Source of the DNA: SZAS-103 sp038316385
GTDB lineage: Bacteria > Pseudomonadota > Gammaproteobacteria > Xanthomonadales > Xanthomonadaceae
DNA length: 45,621 nucleotides
Reading direction: 5' to 3'
NCBI GenBank assembly: GCA_038316385.1
Contig: JBBQAN010000021.1
Span: 1 to 45,621 of the forward strand
Positions within the stretch are counted from its first letter, which is position 1. The number at the start of each line of letters is the position of its first letter. Below the pieces are notes generated by a model, which was not told where the DNA came from, ran no database searches, and was given only the letters and a program-made list of their open reading frames with translations. The position numbers and the translations under genes are program-made. Positions 25,238-34,113 of the stretch are shown here, in pieces.

Positions 25238-26800
25238 ATGCTCGCGTTTCGCTTCGACAATGCCTGCGTGCGCGATCTTCCGGGAGATCCTGATACCGGG
25301 CCGCCGCTTCCGCGCCAAATCCACGGCGCAGCGTATTCGCGCGTCGATCCGACGCCGGTTGCAGCGCCGCGCCTGATTGCTTGTTCGGCTGAAGTTGCAA
25401 ATCTGCTCGGGCTCGACGCCAGCGACATCATTGCGCCGGAATTCGCGCAGGTTTTCGGTGGCAATGCATTGCTTGCCGGCATGCAGCCGCACGCGGCGAA
25501 CTACGGCGGCCACCAGTTCGGACATTGGGCCGGACAGCTCGGCGATGGGCGCGCGATCGCGCTCGGTGAAACCATCAACGCATCCGGCGAACGTTGGGAG
25601 CTGCAACTCAAGGGCGCCGGGCCGACCCCGTATTCGCGCAGCGCCGACGGCCGCGCGGTATTGCGTTCGTCGGTGCGGGAATTTCTGTGCAGCGAGGCGA
25701 TGCATCATCTCGGCGTGCCGACCACGCGCGCGTTGTGCCTGGTCGCGACCGGCGAATCGGTCGTGCGCGACATGTTCTACGACGGGCATCCGCGTGAGGA
25801 AAACGGCGCGATCGTGTGTCGGGTCGCGCCTTCGTTCATCCGGATTGGAAACTTCGAGTTGCCAGCTTCGCGCGGCGATATCGTGCTGTTGCGGCAGTTG
25901 ATCGACTTCACGATCCGCCGGGATTTTCCGGAACTGGAAGGGAAGCCCGCATCGTTGTACGCACAATGGTTCGTGCAAGTCTGCGAGCGCACCGCGCACA
26001 TGGTCGCGCACTGGATGCGCGTTGGTTTCGTGCATGGCGTGATGAACACCGACAACATGTCGATCCTCGGACTGACCATCGACTATGGGCCGTACGGCTG
26101 GATCGACGATTACGATCCGGACTGGACGCCGAATACCACCGATGCGCAGGGCCGCCGCTATCGCTTTGGACAACAGCCGCAGGTCGCGTACTGGAACCTC
26201 ACGCAGCTCGCGAATGCGCTTGCGCCGGCCTTCGCATCGCATGATGCGCTGCATGCCGGTTTGCAGCGTTACGCGGAGGTCTATGCCGAAGCCGACCGCG
26301 ACAACATTGCGCGCAAGCTTGGTTTTCGTGCATGCCGCGACGAAGACCTCGCGTTGATGCAATCATTGCATACTCTGATGCGTGTTTCGGAAGCTGATAT
26401 GACGATTTTCTTTCGCGCATTGGCCGATGTGAACATGGAAGCGCCTTCAATGGAGCCGCTAGGCCTGGCGTTTTACGATGAGGCAAAGATGCGCGGTGCG
26501 GAACCGGATTTCAACGCATGGCTCGCACGTTATGCAGCGCGTACTGTCTCGGATGGTTCAACGAGCGCCGAGCGCCGTGCGCGCATGCACGCCGCGAATC
26601 CGAAATATGTGCTACGCAACTATCTCGCGCAGCAGGCGATCGATCGCGCGGAGCAGGGCGACGAGGCCGGGATCATTGAACTGCTTGACGTGATGCGCCG
26701 CCCATACGACGAACAACCAGGCCGCGAAACCTTCGCGCAACGCCGTCCCGATTGGGCACGCGACCGCGCCGGTTGTTCGATGCTGTCGTGCAGTTCTTGA
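25238..26800 (+). CDS. selO: Protein adenylyltransferase SelO
   Basis: A 520-residue pseudokinase that transfers AMP from ATP to serine, threonine or tyrosine in other proteins. In E. coli it protects cells under oxidative stress. Marks are YGGHQFGHWAGQLGDGRA near residue 89, ELQLKGAGPTPYSR near 120-133 (the inverted-orientation ATP site), HGVMNTDNMSI at 266-276 and IDYGPYGWIDDYDP after it (metal binding). The C-terminus ends SCSS; eukaryotic homologs carry selenocysteine here, bacteria cysteine. An ATG at 25238 with GAGGTG before it was chosen; the frame is open far upstream but overlaps the methyltransferase. It is slightly longer than E. coli SelO (478). Confidence 0.95.
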   Translation: MLAFRFDNACVRDLPGDPDTGPPLPRQIHGAAYSRVDPTPVAAPRLIACSAEVANLLGLDASDIIAPEFAQVFGGNALLAGMQPHAANYGGHQFGHWAGQLGDGRAIALGETINASGERWELQLKGAGPTPYSRSADGRAVLRSSVREFLCSEAMHHLGVPTTRALCLVATGESVVRDMFYDGHPREENGAIVCRVAPSFIRIGNFELPASRGDIVLLRQLIDFTIRRDFPELEGKPASLYAQWFVQVCERTAHMVAHWMRVGFVHGVMNTDNMSILGLTIDYGPYGWIDDYDPDWTPNTTDAQGRRYRFGQQPQVAYWNLTQLANALAPAFASHDALHAGLQRYAEVYAEADRDNIARKLGFRACRDEDLALMQSLHTLMRVSEADMTIFFRALADVNMEAPSMEPLGLAFYDEAKMRGAEPDFNAWLARYAARTVSDGSTSAERRARMHAANPKYVLRNYLAQQAIDRAEQGDEAGIIELLDVMRRPYDEQPGRETFAQRRPDWARDRAGCSMLSCSS

Positions 26801-26861
26801 TCCTGTCGCGCCAAGACGGCGACCACGGCATGATGGTGCATCTGAACCCAGGAGTATTCCC

Positions 26862-27416
26862 ATGACCAGGCACGTTGCGGTAGTCGTCGGCAGTCTGCGC
26901 AAGGAGTCGATCAATCGCAAGATGGCGCACGCGTTGATCGAGCACGCGCCCGCTTTACTGGCATTGGAAATCGTCGAGATTCGCGCACTGCCATTGTTCA
27001 ATCAGGACGACGAGGCTGCGCCGGATGCGGCGACGATCGCGTTCCGCGATGCGGTGCGCGCGGCCGATGCGGTGTTGTTCGTGACGCCCGAATACAATCG
27101 TTCGGTGCCGGGTGTGTTGAAGAACGCGATCGACGTCGGTTCGCGTCCGTACGGACAGAGCGTGTGGAGCGGCAAGCCCTGCGCGGTCGTCAGCGTCTCG
27201 CCGGGCGCGGCCGGGGGCTTCGGAGCGAACCATCACCTGCGCCAGTCGCTGGTGTTCCTCGACATGCCGGCGATGGCGCAACCCGAGGCTTACATCGGCC
27301 ATGGCGACAAATTGTTCGATGACGATGGCAAGTTGAACAATCCCGACACCGGCAAATTCCTCGACAAGATCATGCAATCGTTCGCGGCGTGGATCGAGCG
27401 TAACGCGAAGACCTGA
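26862..27416 (+). CDS. NAD(P)H-dependent FMN reductase (ChrR/YieF-like)
   Basis: A 184-residue flavodoxin-fold reductase. VVVGSLRKESINRKMA (residues 7-22) is the FMN phosphate loop, FVTPEYNRSVPGVLKNAID (about 73-91) the second flavin contact, and VSVSPGAAGGFGA (about 108-120) the third. Relatives reduce quinones, azo dyes or chromate, and limit quinone redox cycling. CCAGGAGT precedes the ATG at 26862. It lies 61 bases after selO on the same strand, so the pair may respond together to oxidative stress. Confidence 0.88.
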   Translation: MTRHVAVVVGSLRKESINRKMAHALIEHAPALLALEIVEIRALPLFNQDDEAAPDAATIAFRDAVRAADAVLFVTPEYNRSVPGVLKNAIDVGSRPYGQSVWSGKPCAVVSVSPGAAGGFGANHHLRQSLVFLDMPAMAQPEAYIGHGDKLFDDDGKLNNPDTGKFLDKIMQSFAAWIERNAKT

Positions 27417-27436
27417 TGTGACCAACGCGAGCGCAA

Positions 27437-29077
27437 TCAGTCCGTGGATGTGTCCGCCCCGATCGCAGGTTCGGTCTTGATCATGTGCGCGGCAAGTTCC
27501 GGACTGATGCCGGGCAGCGTGTTCCAGTCGATCGCGTCGATCTTGTCCGCATCCAGGAAGCGTTTCGCGTAATCGAGATAGATGCGCTCGCGCACGAAGA
27601 TGTCGAAGAGGTCGGGATCGACGTGGCCATCGCGCCGCATGAAGCCAAGGATTTTCAGCGATTCGGATAGTGTCTTGGCGGGTTTGTACGGACGATCGCG
27701 CGCGGTCAGCGCCTCGAAGATGTCGGCAATTCCCATCACCCGCGCGGGAATGCTCATCTGGTCGCGGGTGAGGCCTTTCGGATAGCCTTTGCCATCCATG
27801 CGCTCGTGATGGCCACCGGCGAATTCGGGCACGCGAGTGAGGTGCGTCGGCCACGGCAGTGCTTCGAGCATGTCGATGGTGACGTTGATGTGGCGGTTGA
27901 TGATGTCGCGTTCGGCGTTGTTCAAGGTGCCGCGCCGGATGGTGAGATTTTCGATTTCCTCCGGACTCAGCAGCGGATGCTCCGCTCCGTCGTGATCGCG
28001 CCAGATGAGGTGACCGATGTCGGCGATCGCTTTCACCGCAGCATCGTCCATGAACTCGCCGCCGGTATTGGAGATGCGCACGAGCGCGCGCTCGGCGAGC
28101 AGCCGCTGCACCCATTGATCGTATTCCGCGCGGGTAATCGCGCCCTTGAGGCACGCGATTTCCGCATCCCGGAACAGCACCTCGAAACGCGTATCGACCA
28201 GTGCGATGCGGTCGAAGATCGTCTCCAGCTTGGTCGCCTTGTCCACGACATGCACCGGCGTGGTGATCTTGCCGCAGTCGTGCAGCAGGCCGGCGATCTT
28301 GAGTTCGTAGCGATCGGCCTCGCTCATCCGGAAATCCGCGAGCGGTCCGGTGGTGCTGCGCGATGCAGCTTCGGCAAGCATCATCGTCAGTACCGGCACC
28401 CGCTCGCAATGGCCGGCGGTGTACGGCGATTTTTCGTCGAGCGCACTGTTGATCAGGCTGATCAGCGACTCAAACAGTTTTTCCAACTGATCGATCAACT
28501 GGCGATTGTTCAATGCGATGGCCGCCTGCGAGGCCAGCGATTCGACCAGTTGTTGATCGTCCTCGGAAAACTCGCGGACGTTGCCGCCGGCATCCTTGGC
28601 GTTGATCAATTGCAGTACGCCGATCACCGCGCCGCTGTGGTCTTTCATCGGCACGGTGAGAAAGGATTGCGAGCGATAGCCGGTTCTGCTGTCGAACGCA
28701 CGCGTGCCGGAAAAATCGTAGCCAGCGGCGATATAGGCGTCGGGTATGTTGATGGTTGCTCCGCTCAGCGCCGCATGCACCGCCACCAGGGTATCGTTGC
28801 CGCTGCCTTCGTCCAGATACAGCGGCAGCGGCGCGAAGGTGATGGGTTTTCCACTCTTGCCGCCCAGTCGAAGACCAAGGCTGTCGTTGCGCAGGACTTC
28901 GAAGACGAGTTTGTCGCCTTCGATCCTGTACAAGGTGCCGCCATCGGCGTTCGCGAAATCGCGCGCGGCATCGAGGATGCGCTCGAGCAGACTGGCAAGG
29001 TCGTGCTCGGACGACAGCGCAGCGCCGATGGCGTTGAGGATTTCCAGACGCTTGCGGATGTCGGTCGGGTTGGGCAT
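27437..29077 (-). CDS. GAF/HD-GYP protein, c-di-GMP phosphodiesterase
   Basis: A 546-residue cytoplasmic regulator. The N-terminal GAF domain (about residues 20-190) has VPMKDHSGAVIGVLQLINAK. The HD-GYP domain follows with LLHDCGK (His266, Asp267) and HHERMDGKGYPKGL near 421-434. HD-GYP enzymes hydrolyse cyclic di-GMP to GMP or pGpG using a two- or three-iron centre. An insertion of about 90 residues separates the HD motif from the GYP motif; in it, between residues about 330 and 390, is a stretch rich in charged residues. A GAF ligand is unknown. The ATG at 29077 has a weak ribosome site; the open frame extends 50 codons upstream without a better start. Confidence 0.85.
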   Translation of the reverse strand: MPNPTDIRKRLEILNAIGAALSSEHDLASLLERILDAARDFANADGGTLYRIEGDKLVFEVLRNDSLGLRLGGKSGKPITFAPLPLYLDEGSGNDTLVAVHAALSGATINIPDAYIAAGYDFSGTRAFDSRTGYRSQSFLTVPMKDHSGAVIGVLQLINAKDAGGNVREFSEDDQQLVESLASQAAIALNNRQLIDQLEKLFESLISLINSALDEKSPYTAGHCERVPVLTMMLAEAASRSTTGPLADFRMSEADRYELKIAGLLHDCGKITTPVHVVDKATKLETIFDRIALVDTRFEVLFRDAEIACLKGAITRAEYDQWVQRLLAERALVRISNTGGEFMDDAAVKAIADIGHLIWRDHDGAEHPLLSPEEIENLTIRRGTLNNAERDIINRHINVTIDMLEALPWPTHLTRVPEFAGGHHERMDGKGYPKGLTRDQMSIPARVMGIADIFEALTARDRPYKPAKTLSESLKILGFMRRDGHVDPDLFDIFVRERIYLDYAKRFLDADKIDAIDWNTLPGISPELAAHMIKTEPAIGADTSTD

Positions 29078-29237
29078 GGCGCGTCCGGATACGATGGAAG
29101 CAGGAATTGCGGTAACAATAGACGAACGATCGATTGCAAGCCTATTGCAAGGATACGGCTTTCGCTGCGAACTGCCATCCAGGAAACGCGGTTCGATGCC
29201 GAGTCCGGTCATTCGGCATCGCCGCATGCGCTGGCAT

Positions 29238-30188
29238 CTAGATGTTGGTTCCGATCGCCTCGCGTCGCGCTTTCCATGTCTCTGGCGTTTGCGGCTTGAC
29301 GAACAGGGTAGAGATCTCCGGATGAGCGGCCTTGATCGCGGCCTCGACGCGGTTCACGCAGGCTTCAATTTCGGGCGTCATCAGATGATCCTCGAACTCC
29401 GCGCTCAACGCCGCGACCACCTGGTTCGGGCTCATCTGCGCGGTCAGCACACCGTTGGCCTTGCGGATCGCGGGATCCGCATCGGCGATTTTCAGGATCG
29501 ATTCGCGCACATGCGGATGCGCGCATTCACCGATCAGCAGCGCCTTGGTTTCGCGCGCAAGGAACAATGACGAGACCGCAAGCACCACTGCGATGATGAT
29601 TGAAGCAACACCGTCTAGTTGCGGCATGCGCAGCAGTTGCGCGCCGAGGATACCGGCGAACGCGATCAGCAAGCCGAGCAGGGCAGCGGTGTCTTCGAAC
29701 AGCACGGTGAACGTGGTCGGGTCCTTGCTGCGCCGGAATGCCTCGATGTAGCTGAGATCGCCTTTCACCGCACGGAACTCATTCAACGCGATGTGCCAGG
29801 AAGCGGCTTCGAATACAAACGACAGCCCGAGCACGATGTAGTTGATGAAAGGTTTTTCCATCAGTGTCGGCTTCTGCAAATGCGCGACGCCTTCATATAG
29901 CGACACGCCTGCGCCAAGCGCAAATGCCAGAACGGCGACGATGAAACTCCAGAAGTACAGTTCGCGTCCGTAACCAAGCGGATGTGTGCGGTCGGGCTTT
30001 TTGTCGGCGCGATGCAAGCCATACAGAAGCAGCAATTCGTTGATCGTGTCCACCAACGAATGCACGCCTTCGCTGAGCATCGCCGAACTGCCGGTGAACC
30101 ACGTAGCCACGAACTTGGTCACCGCGATCGCAAAATTGCCGGCGAGCGCTGCATAGACGACTTTACGGGTGGCGGCTTTGGCGCGCAT
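29238..30188 (-). CDS. Cation diffusion facilitator transporter
   Basis: A 316-residue CDF-type exporter. Membrane helices begin near residue 13; the second carries SEGVHSLVDTINELLLLYG (His43, Asp47), part of the metal site. LFEDTAALLGLLIAF in helix five replaces the usual HxxxD, as in the SLC30A9-like branch. The C-terminal part is a cytoplasmic domain with a ferredoxin-like look. Substrates of the family are Zn, Mn, Fe or Co; the missing histidine makes Zn less sure. It lies 160 bases upstream of the HD-GYP gene on the same strand. The 252 bases before it, divergent from 30441, hold nothing recognisable. Confidence 0.85.
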   Translation of the reverse strand: MRAKAATRKVVYAALAGNFAIAVTKFVATWFTGSSAMLSEGVHSLVDTINELLLLYGLHRADKKPDRTHPLGYGRELYFWSFIVAVLAFALGAGVSLYEGVAHLQKPTLMEKPFINYIVLGLSFVFEAASWHIALNEFRAVKGDLSYIEAFRRSKDPTTFTVLFEDTAALLGLLIAFAGILGAQLLRMPQLDGVASIIIAVVLAVSSLFLARETKALLIGECAHPHVRESILKIADADPAIRKANGVLTAQMSPNQVVAALSAEFEDHLMTPEIEACVNRVEAAIKAAHPEISTLFVKPQTPETWKARREAIGTNI

Positions 30189-30440
30189 GAACTCAGGTTA
30201 CAACATCAAAGTTCGAGGAGAACGAGAATTGGTGCGCGAAGCGGATTCCGTTCGTGGTGAGCCTGTCGACCCACGGCTTTGCTGGAAAGGCAAAACCAGA
30301 GCATCGACCGATAATTTTCACGAACGGCATGGTGCGCACTTCGCGAATCGTTCAAATCGAGTTTAGCCTCAGATATTGACGCTCGCTGGTTGTCTCGTCT
30401 GCAGCTGCGCGCTAAGTTAGCGCAGCATCAGGAAATCGTC

Positions 30441-31052
30441 ATGGCCATCCGAGACCAGCGCATCGACGCCTATATCGCCAAATCCGCCGCGTTCGCGCAG
30501 CCGATCCTGATCCATTTGCGCGAGGTCGTACACGCGGCCTGCCCGGAGGTCGAAGAAACCATCAAGTGGTCAATGCCGAGCTTTTTGTATGGGCGCAGCA
30601 TCCTGTGCGGCATGGCCGCGTTCAATCAGCACTGCGTGTTTGGATTCTGGAAAGGCGCATTGATCGTTCCCGCCGATAGCACCAGCAACGAGTCGGCGAT
30701 GGGACAGTTCGGGCGCATCACCAAGCTGTCCGAACTGCCATCCAAGAAAGTATTGACCGGCTACATCAGGCAGGCGATGAAACTCAACGAGGAAGGCGCC
30801 AAATTGCCGTCGCGGATCAAGCCGGCACAACCTAAACCCGCGCTGCCCATGCCCGCTGACCTGCTCGCCGCACTCAAGAAAAACAAGCAAGCGCACGAAT
30901 TTTTTGACGCATTCAGTCCAAGTTGCAAACGCGAATACATCGACTGGATCACCGAAGCCAAACGCACCGAGACCCGCGAACGCCGCGTCGCACAGGCTGT
31001 TGCATGGATAGCTGAAGGCAAGCAGCGCAACTGGAAATACCTGGATTGTTGA
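30441..31052 (+). CDS. YdeI-like protein with DUF1801 domain
   Basis: A 203-residue protein. The first part (IHLREVVHAACPEVEETIKW, then SMPSFLYGRSILCGMAAF) is a DUF1801/YdhG-like domain related to frataxin-fold iron-binding proteins. The C-terminal part (LPADLLAAL-like, then NKQAHEFFDAFSPSCKREYI and TRERRVAQAV) matches the bacteriocin-protection YdeI/OmdA domain. Such fused proteins are common in bacteria, with no settled role. The ATG at 30441 has AGGAAATC before it. A frame upstream is not supported. Confidence 0.8.
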   Translation: MAIRDQRIDAYIAKSAAFAQPILIHLREVVHAACPEVEETIKWSMPSFLYGRSILCGMAAFNQHCVFGFWKGALIVPADSTSNESAMGQFGRITKLSELPSKKVLTGYIRQAMKLNEEGAKLPSRIKPAQPKPALPMPADLLAALKKNKQAHEFFDAFSPSCKREYIDWITEAKRTETRERRVAQAVAWIAEGKQRNWKYLDC

Positions 31053-31119
31053 TGCGCACGTGGGCAGGCCTTCGACCACAATTCGCGATCGGATTCGACG
31101 CAAGCGCGCATCGGCATCA

Positions 31120-31295
31120 ATGCGCTATGTGCGGCTCGATAGCGTTCCAGAGTTGGCACCGGATGAAGGCTTGCTGGTCATTGACGTCGATACCACCGTT
31201 CCACTCCACTTCGTGCGAATCCGTCGCGATGGTAAAATGCTGGGAGGCGAAACAATTGGCGTTGCAAAAGGCCGATCAATCCTTTTCCCGATTTC
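31120..31295 (+). pseudogene. Possible N-terminal remnant of the S9 peptidase gene
   Basis: An open frame reads MRYVRLDSVPELAPDEGLLV, then IDVDTTVPLHFVRIRRDGKM and LGGETIGVAKGRSILF before turning into sequence that overlaps the next gene in another frame. The composition is that of a real protein, and no ribosome site is seen. I recall that relatives of the downstream S9 peptidase carry such a domain at the N-terminus, so this may be the start of that gene, separated by a deletion and frame change. It could instead be an unrelated short gene. Confidence 0.45.
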
Positions 31296-31304
31296 TATCA
31301 AGCA

Positions 31305-33230
31305 GTGCGCGACTCGCATTCCGAGTGGACCGATAAAGATCTCAACAAGAGCCTTCCGATACCCGATCCAGGCAAGCTTCCGATCTCAGTGAAAGATCTG
31401 TGGCAGCCTTCGCGAATACAGCAAGTCAGCCTCAGTCCAGGCGGTGACCTGCTGGTCGAAGCGCTCTTCGAACAGAACGCATGGCACGTCGATCTGGTCG
31501 ATCTCAAGACATACACTGCAAAGCGTCTGTTCGACTCTCCACTGGGCGTGGAGGAATTGAGTTGGGCTGGTGCCCATGTCCTTGCCGCGACGCTCCCCGA
31601 TTCGTTTGGAAAGTCCGTCGTGTATGTGATCAGGATTGGCGACAACGGACCGAAAGGCCGAACATTCACTACCATCAAGATTCCAAGATCCGGCACAATT
31701 CTCGATTCACTACCCGACGATTCCGAACATTTGCTGTTCGAGAGTCGCGATTCCGACGATTCGGCAGTCGTGCACCTGCTCGACATCCGTGGATCGGACG
31801 TTTCGGACAGCTTTCAGTTCTCCAGTTCGAGGCGACTGGATCGTGGAGTTTCGCATGCATTGAAATGGCTGACCGATGGCAATGGCCACCTGCGCGCGGC
31901 GCTTGCAAGGAAAGACAAGGTTCTGACCATGTACTACGGTGCCGACGGCAAGTACGAACCGGTGCTCGATCTCGAAGACGAAGACTATTTCGTGCCAATG
32001 GCGATGTCGGCCGATGGGAATCTTTTTTACGGTCTGAGCGACAAGGATCGTGAGCAACGCGACCTTGTCACCTTCGACCCAGTCGCCCACAAGTTCACGA
32101 CGATCTTCAGCAAGCCTGGAGTCGACATTGAAAATCCGGTCTTCGGCGCGCATCGCCGCCTTATCGGCGCGGATTATCACAAGAATGGGTTGCGGGTCGT
32201 TGAATATTTTGATCACGACAACGAAGCAATTGCCGGACATATCGCGCATGCTTTTCCGGATTCAACGGTCATCGTTCTGGATCGTGACGATGGGGGAAAA
32301 CAGTTGATCCTTGCGGTCGAAAGGAGCGATCAGCCGAGTCGGTTGTACCAACTCGACGTCGCTGCAGGCAAGGCCACGTTACTGGAGGAGACAGCGCCGT
32401 GGCTTGATGACCAGCATCTGGCGCCATCGCAGGTTGTCCACGCCAAGGGTAGCGATGGAATGTCGATCGAGGCCTATCTGACATTGCCGCTGCACGCTTC
32501 CGGCAAGTCGCCTCTGATCGTCTATTCGCATGGGGGACCGATCGGCGTCCGCGATTCCATCGAGTTCGATCCCGCCGTGCAGTTGTTCGCGTCCTTGGGC
32601 TACGCAGTGCTGCAGGTCAACTTTCGTGGTTCTGATGGATACGGTCGTGCCTTTCGCGAGGCCGGCAGACACCACTACGGCAGCCTCATTGAAGACGATA
32701 TCGACGCCGCGACACAAGCTGTTCTGAAAAGTTTCCCGCTCGATCCCGATCGGATGTGTGTGGTCGGTGCGAGTTATGGCGGATATTCGGCGCTGGTCTC
32801 CGCAATTCGATGGCCGAAACGTTTCCGCTGTGCGGTTTCGATCGCCGGCGTCAGTGATCAACTGCTCATGTTCACGGCCAGCGACGCCAGCGAGTCGGAG
32901 CAAGGTCTCAAGGCGCTCGTCAAGGCAGTCGGAGATCCCGGGATGGACAGCGATTCGTTGCGCACATACGCACCCTTGTACCGCTATCAGGAACTTACGA
33001 CTCCCGTGATGCTTGCGCATGGGACTGAAGATGCTCGCGTCGATTATGAACATACCCGTCGACTCGTGCGCATGCTCAACCTTGCGGGTCATCCGCCGAC
33101 GGTATTGACGCTCGTAGGCGAAGGACACGGTGGTTTCGATTCAAAGAATGAAATCGCGCTATGGAGTGGAGTCGCGGGATTCCTGCGTGCCCACCTCGAC
33201 CCGCAGCCGCCACTTTCGCCTGTGCACTGA
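31305..33230 (+). CDS. S9-family (prolyl oligopeptidase-like) peptidase, probably 5' truncated
   Basis: A 641-residue protein. Residues 25-360 look like a beta-propeller (SLSPGGDLLVEALFEQNAWH at the first blade). The C-terminal alpha/beta-hydrolase domain has the nucleophile elbow GASYGGYSA (Ser490), HGTEDARVDYEH (Asp576) and GEGHGG (His608), a complete triad. Family enzymes cut short peptides after proline or are acyl-aminoacyl peptidases. The N-terminus lacks a signal peptide and the GTG at 31305 has no ribosome site, whereas relatives are often longer and exported. The piece just upstream may be its lost beginning. The esterase gene follows after 23 bases. Confidence 0.8.
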   Translation: MRDSHSEWTDKDLNKSLPIPDPGKLPISVKDLWQPSRIQQVSLSPGGDLLVEALFEQNAWHVDLVDLKTYTAKRLFDSPLGVEELSWAGAHVLAATLPDSFGKSVVYVIRIGDNGPKGRTFTTIKIPRSGTILDSLPDDSEHLLFESRDSDDSAVVHLLDIRGSDVSDSFQFSSSRRLDRGVSHALKWLTDGNGHLRAALARKDKVLTMYYGADGKYEPVLDLEDEDYFVPMAMSADGNLFYGLSDKDREQRDLVTFDPVAHKFTTIFSKPGVDIENPVFGAHRRLIGADYHKNGLRVVEYFDHDNEAIAGHIAHAFPDSTVIVLDRDDGGKQLILAVERSDQPSRLYQLDVAAGKATLLEETAPWLDDQHLAPSQVVHAKGSDGMSIEAYLTLPLHASGKSPLIVYSHGGPIGVRDSIEFDPAVQLFASLGYAVLQVNFRGSDGYGRAFREAGRHHYGSLIEDDIDAATQAVLKSFPLDPDRMCVVGASYGGYSALVSAIRWPKRFRCAVSIAGVSDQLLMFTASDASESEQGLKALVKAVGDPGMDSDSLRTYAPLYRYQELTTPVMLAHGTEDARVDYEHTRRLVRMLNLAGHPPTVLTLVGEGHGGFDSKNEIALWSGVAGFLRAHLDPQPPLSPVH

Positions 33231-33253
33231 TCCAGCAGCAGGAGTGTTTTTGC

Positions 33254-34093
33254 ATGCCGCGAATGATGAAGCGATCTGGAGTTCACTTACTGGTAATTCT
33301 GACGGCCGCCTTTGCGGTACGGGCATTCGCCGACGACAAGTTGATGCCGCCGCATGTAGCGTTCGACATCGCATCCACGGCGTTGAATGAAACGCGCCAC
33401 ATCAACGTCTATACGCCGCCGGGGTATGCCGGTGCGAAGGATGTGCGTTATCCGGTGCTATACATGCCCGATGGCGGTTTGCAGGAGGATTTCCCGCATG
33501 TCGCCACCGATGTCGACACGGCGATCCGTGCTGGTGAGATGCGCCCGATGATCGTGATTGGTATCGAGAACACCGAACGGCGACGCGACATGACCGATCC
33601 GACCGAGATTGACAGCGATCGCAAAATTGCGGTGCATGTGGGTGGATCGGCCATATTTCGTCGATTTATCGCCGACGAACTGATGCCGGAAATACGTCAT
33701 CGCTATCGGACGACGAACAACACTGCGATCGTCGGCGAATCCCTCGCAGGACTCTTTGTCCTCGAAACATTCTTCGAGCAACCGAAGTTGTTCGAAACCT
33801 ACATCGCATTCAGTCCAAGTCTGTGGTGGAACAACCAGGCTCTGATGCATGCGGCAGGCGAACGGCTGAAGCGGATGCAGCAGAAGAAAAAGACGCTTTA
33901 CGTTGCATCCGCGAGCGACGACGGTATCGAAGCTGGCATCGCGGAATTGCAGTCAGCATTGCGTGCGAACGCACCGCAAGGGTTGAAGTGGTCCTACGAG
34001 GCCAGATCCGATCTGAAGCACAGCACAATCTATGTGAGTGCTTCACCGAATGTGTTTCGCAAATTATTTCCGTTGAAGCCGAAGGACAATTGA
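33254..34093 (+). CDS. Exported alpha/beta-hydrolase, esterase D/IroE-like
   Basis: A 279-residue protein with a signal peptide (VHLLVILTAAFAVRAFA). The body is of the putative-esterase family (PF00756): YPVLYMPDGGLQEDFPHVAT near residue 75, then the nucleophile elbow IVGESLAGLFVLETF (Ser about 161) instead of the usual G-x-S-x-G with a glycine in the last position. A late KHSTIYVS may supply the histidine. Relatives hydrolyse siderophore esters or other short esters in the periplasm. GGAG lies 11 bases before the ATG at 33254; an ATG three codons on (33263) is an alternative. Confidence 0.75.
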   Translation: MPRMMKRSGVHLLVILTAAFAVRAFADDKLMPPHVAFDIASTALNETRHINVYTPPGYAGAKDVRYPVLYMPDGGLQEDFPHVATDVDTAIRAGEMRPMIVIGIENTERRRDMTDPTEIDSDRKIAVHVGGSAIFRRFIADELMPEIRHRYRTTNNTAIVGESLAGLFVLETFFEQPKLFETYIAFSPSLWWNNQALMHAAGERLKRMQQKKKTLYVASASDDGIEAGIAELQSALRANAPQGLKWSYEARSDLKHSTIYVSASPNVFRKLFPLKPKDN

Positions 34094-34113
34094 ACGACTA
34101 AATCCCGCATGGA

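Noticed and set aside
25028..26362. A 444-codon reverse frame opposite selO
   Set aside because: It has no recognisable motif and comes from codon bias on the other strand.
26770..26800. Possible selenocysteine at the SelO C-terminus
   Set aside because: The codons are ordinary cysteine and the stop is followed by no SECIS-like feature; bacterial SelO normally has cysteine here.
26955..28409. A 484-codon reverse frame and a 497-codon forward frame across the HD-GYP gene
   Set aside because: Both are compositionally biased antisense shadows; the GAF and HD-GYP motifs lie only in the 27437-29077 reverse frame.
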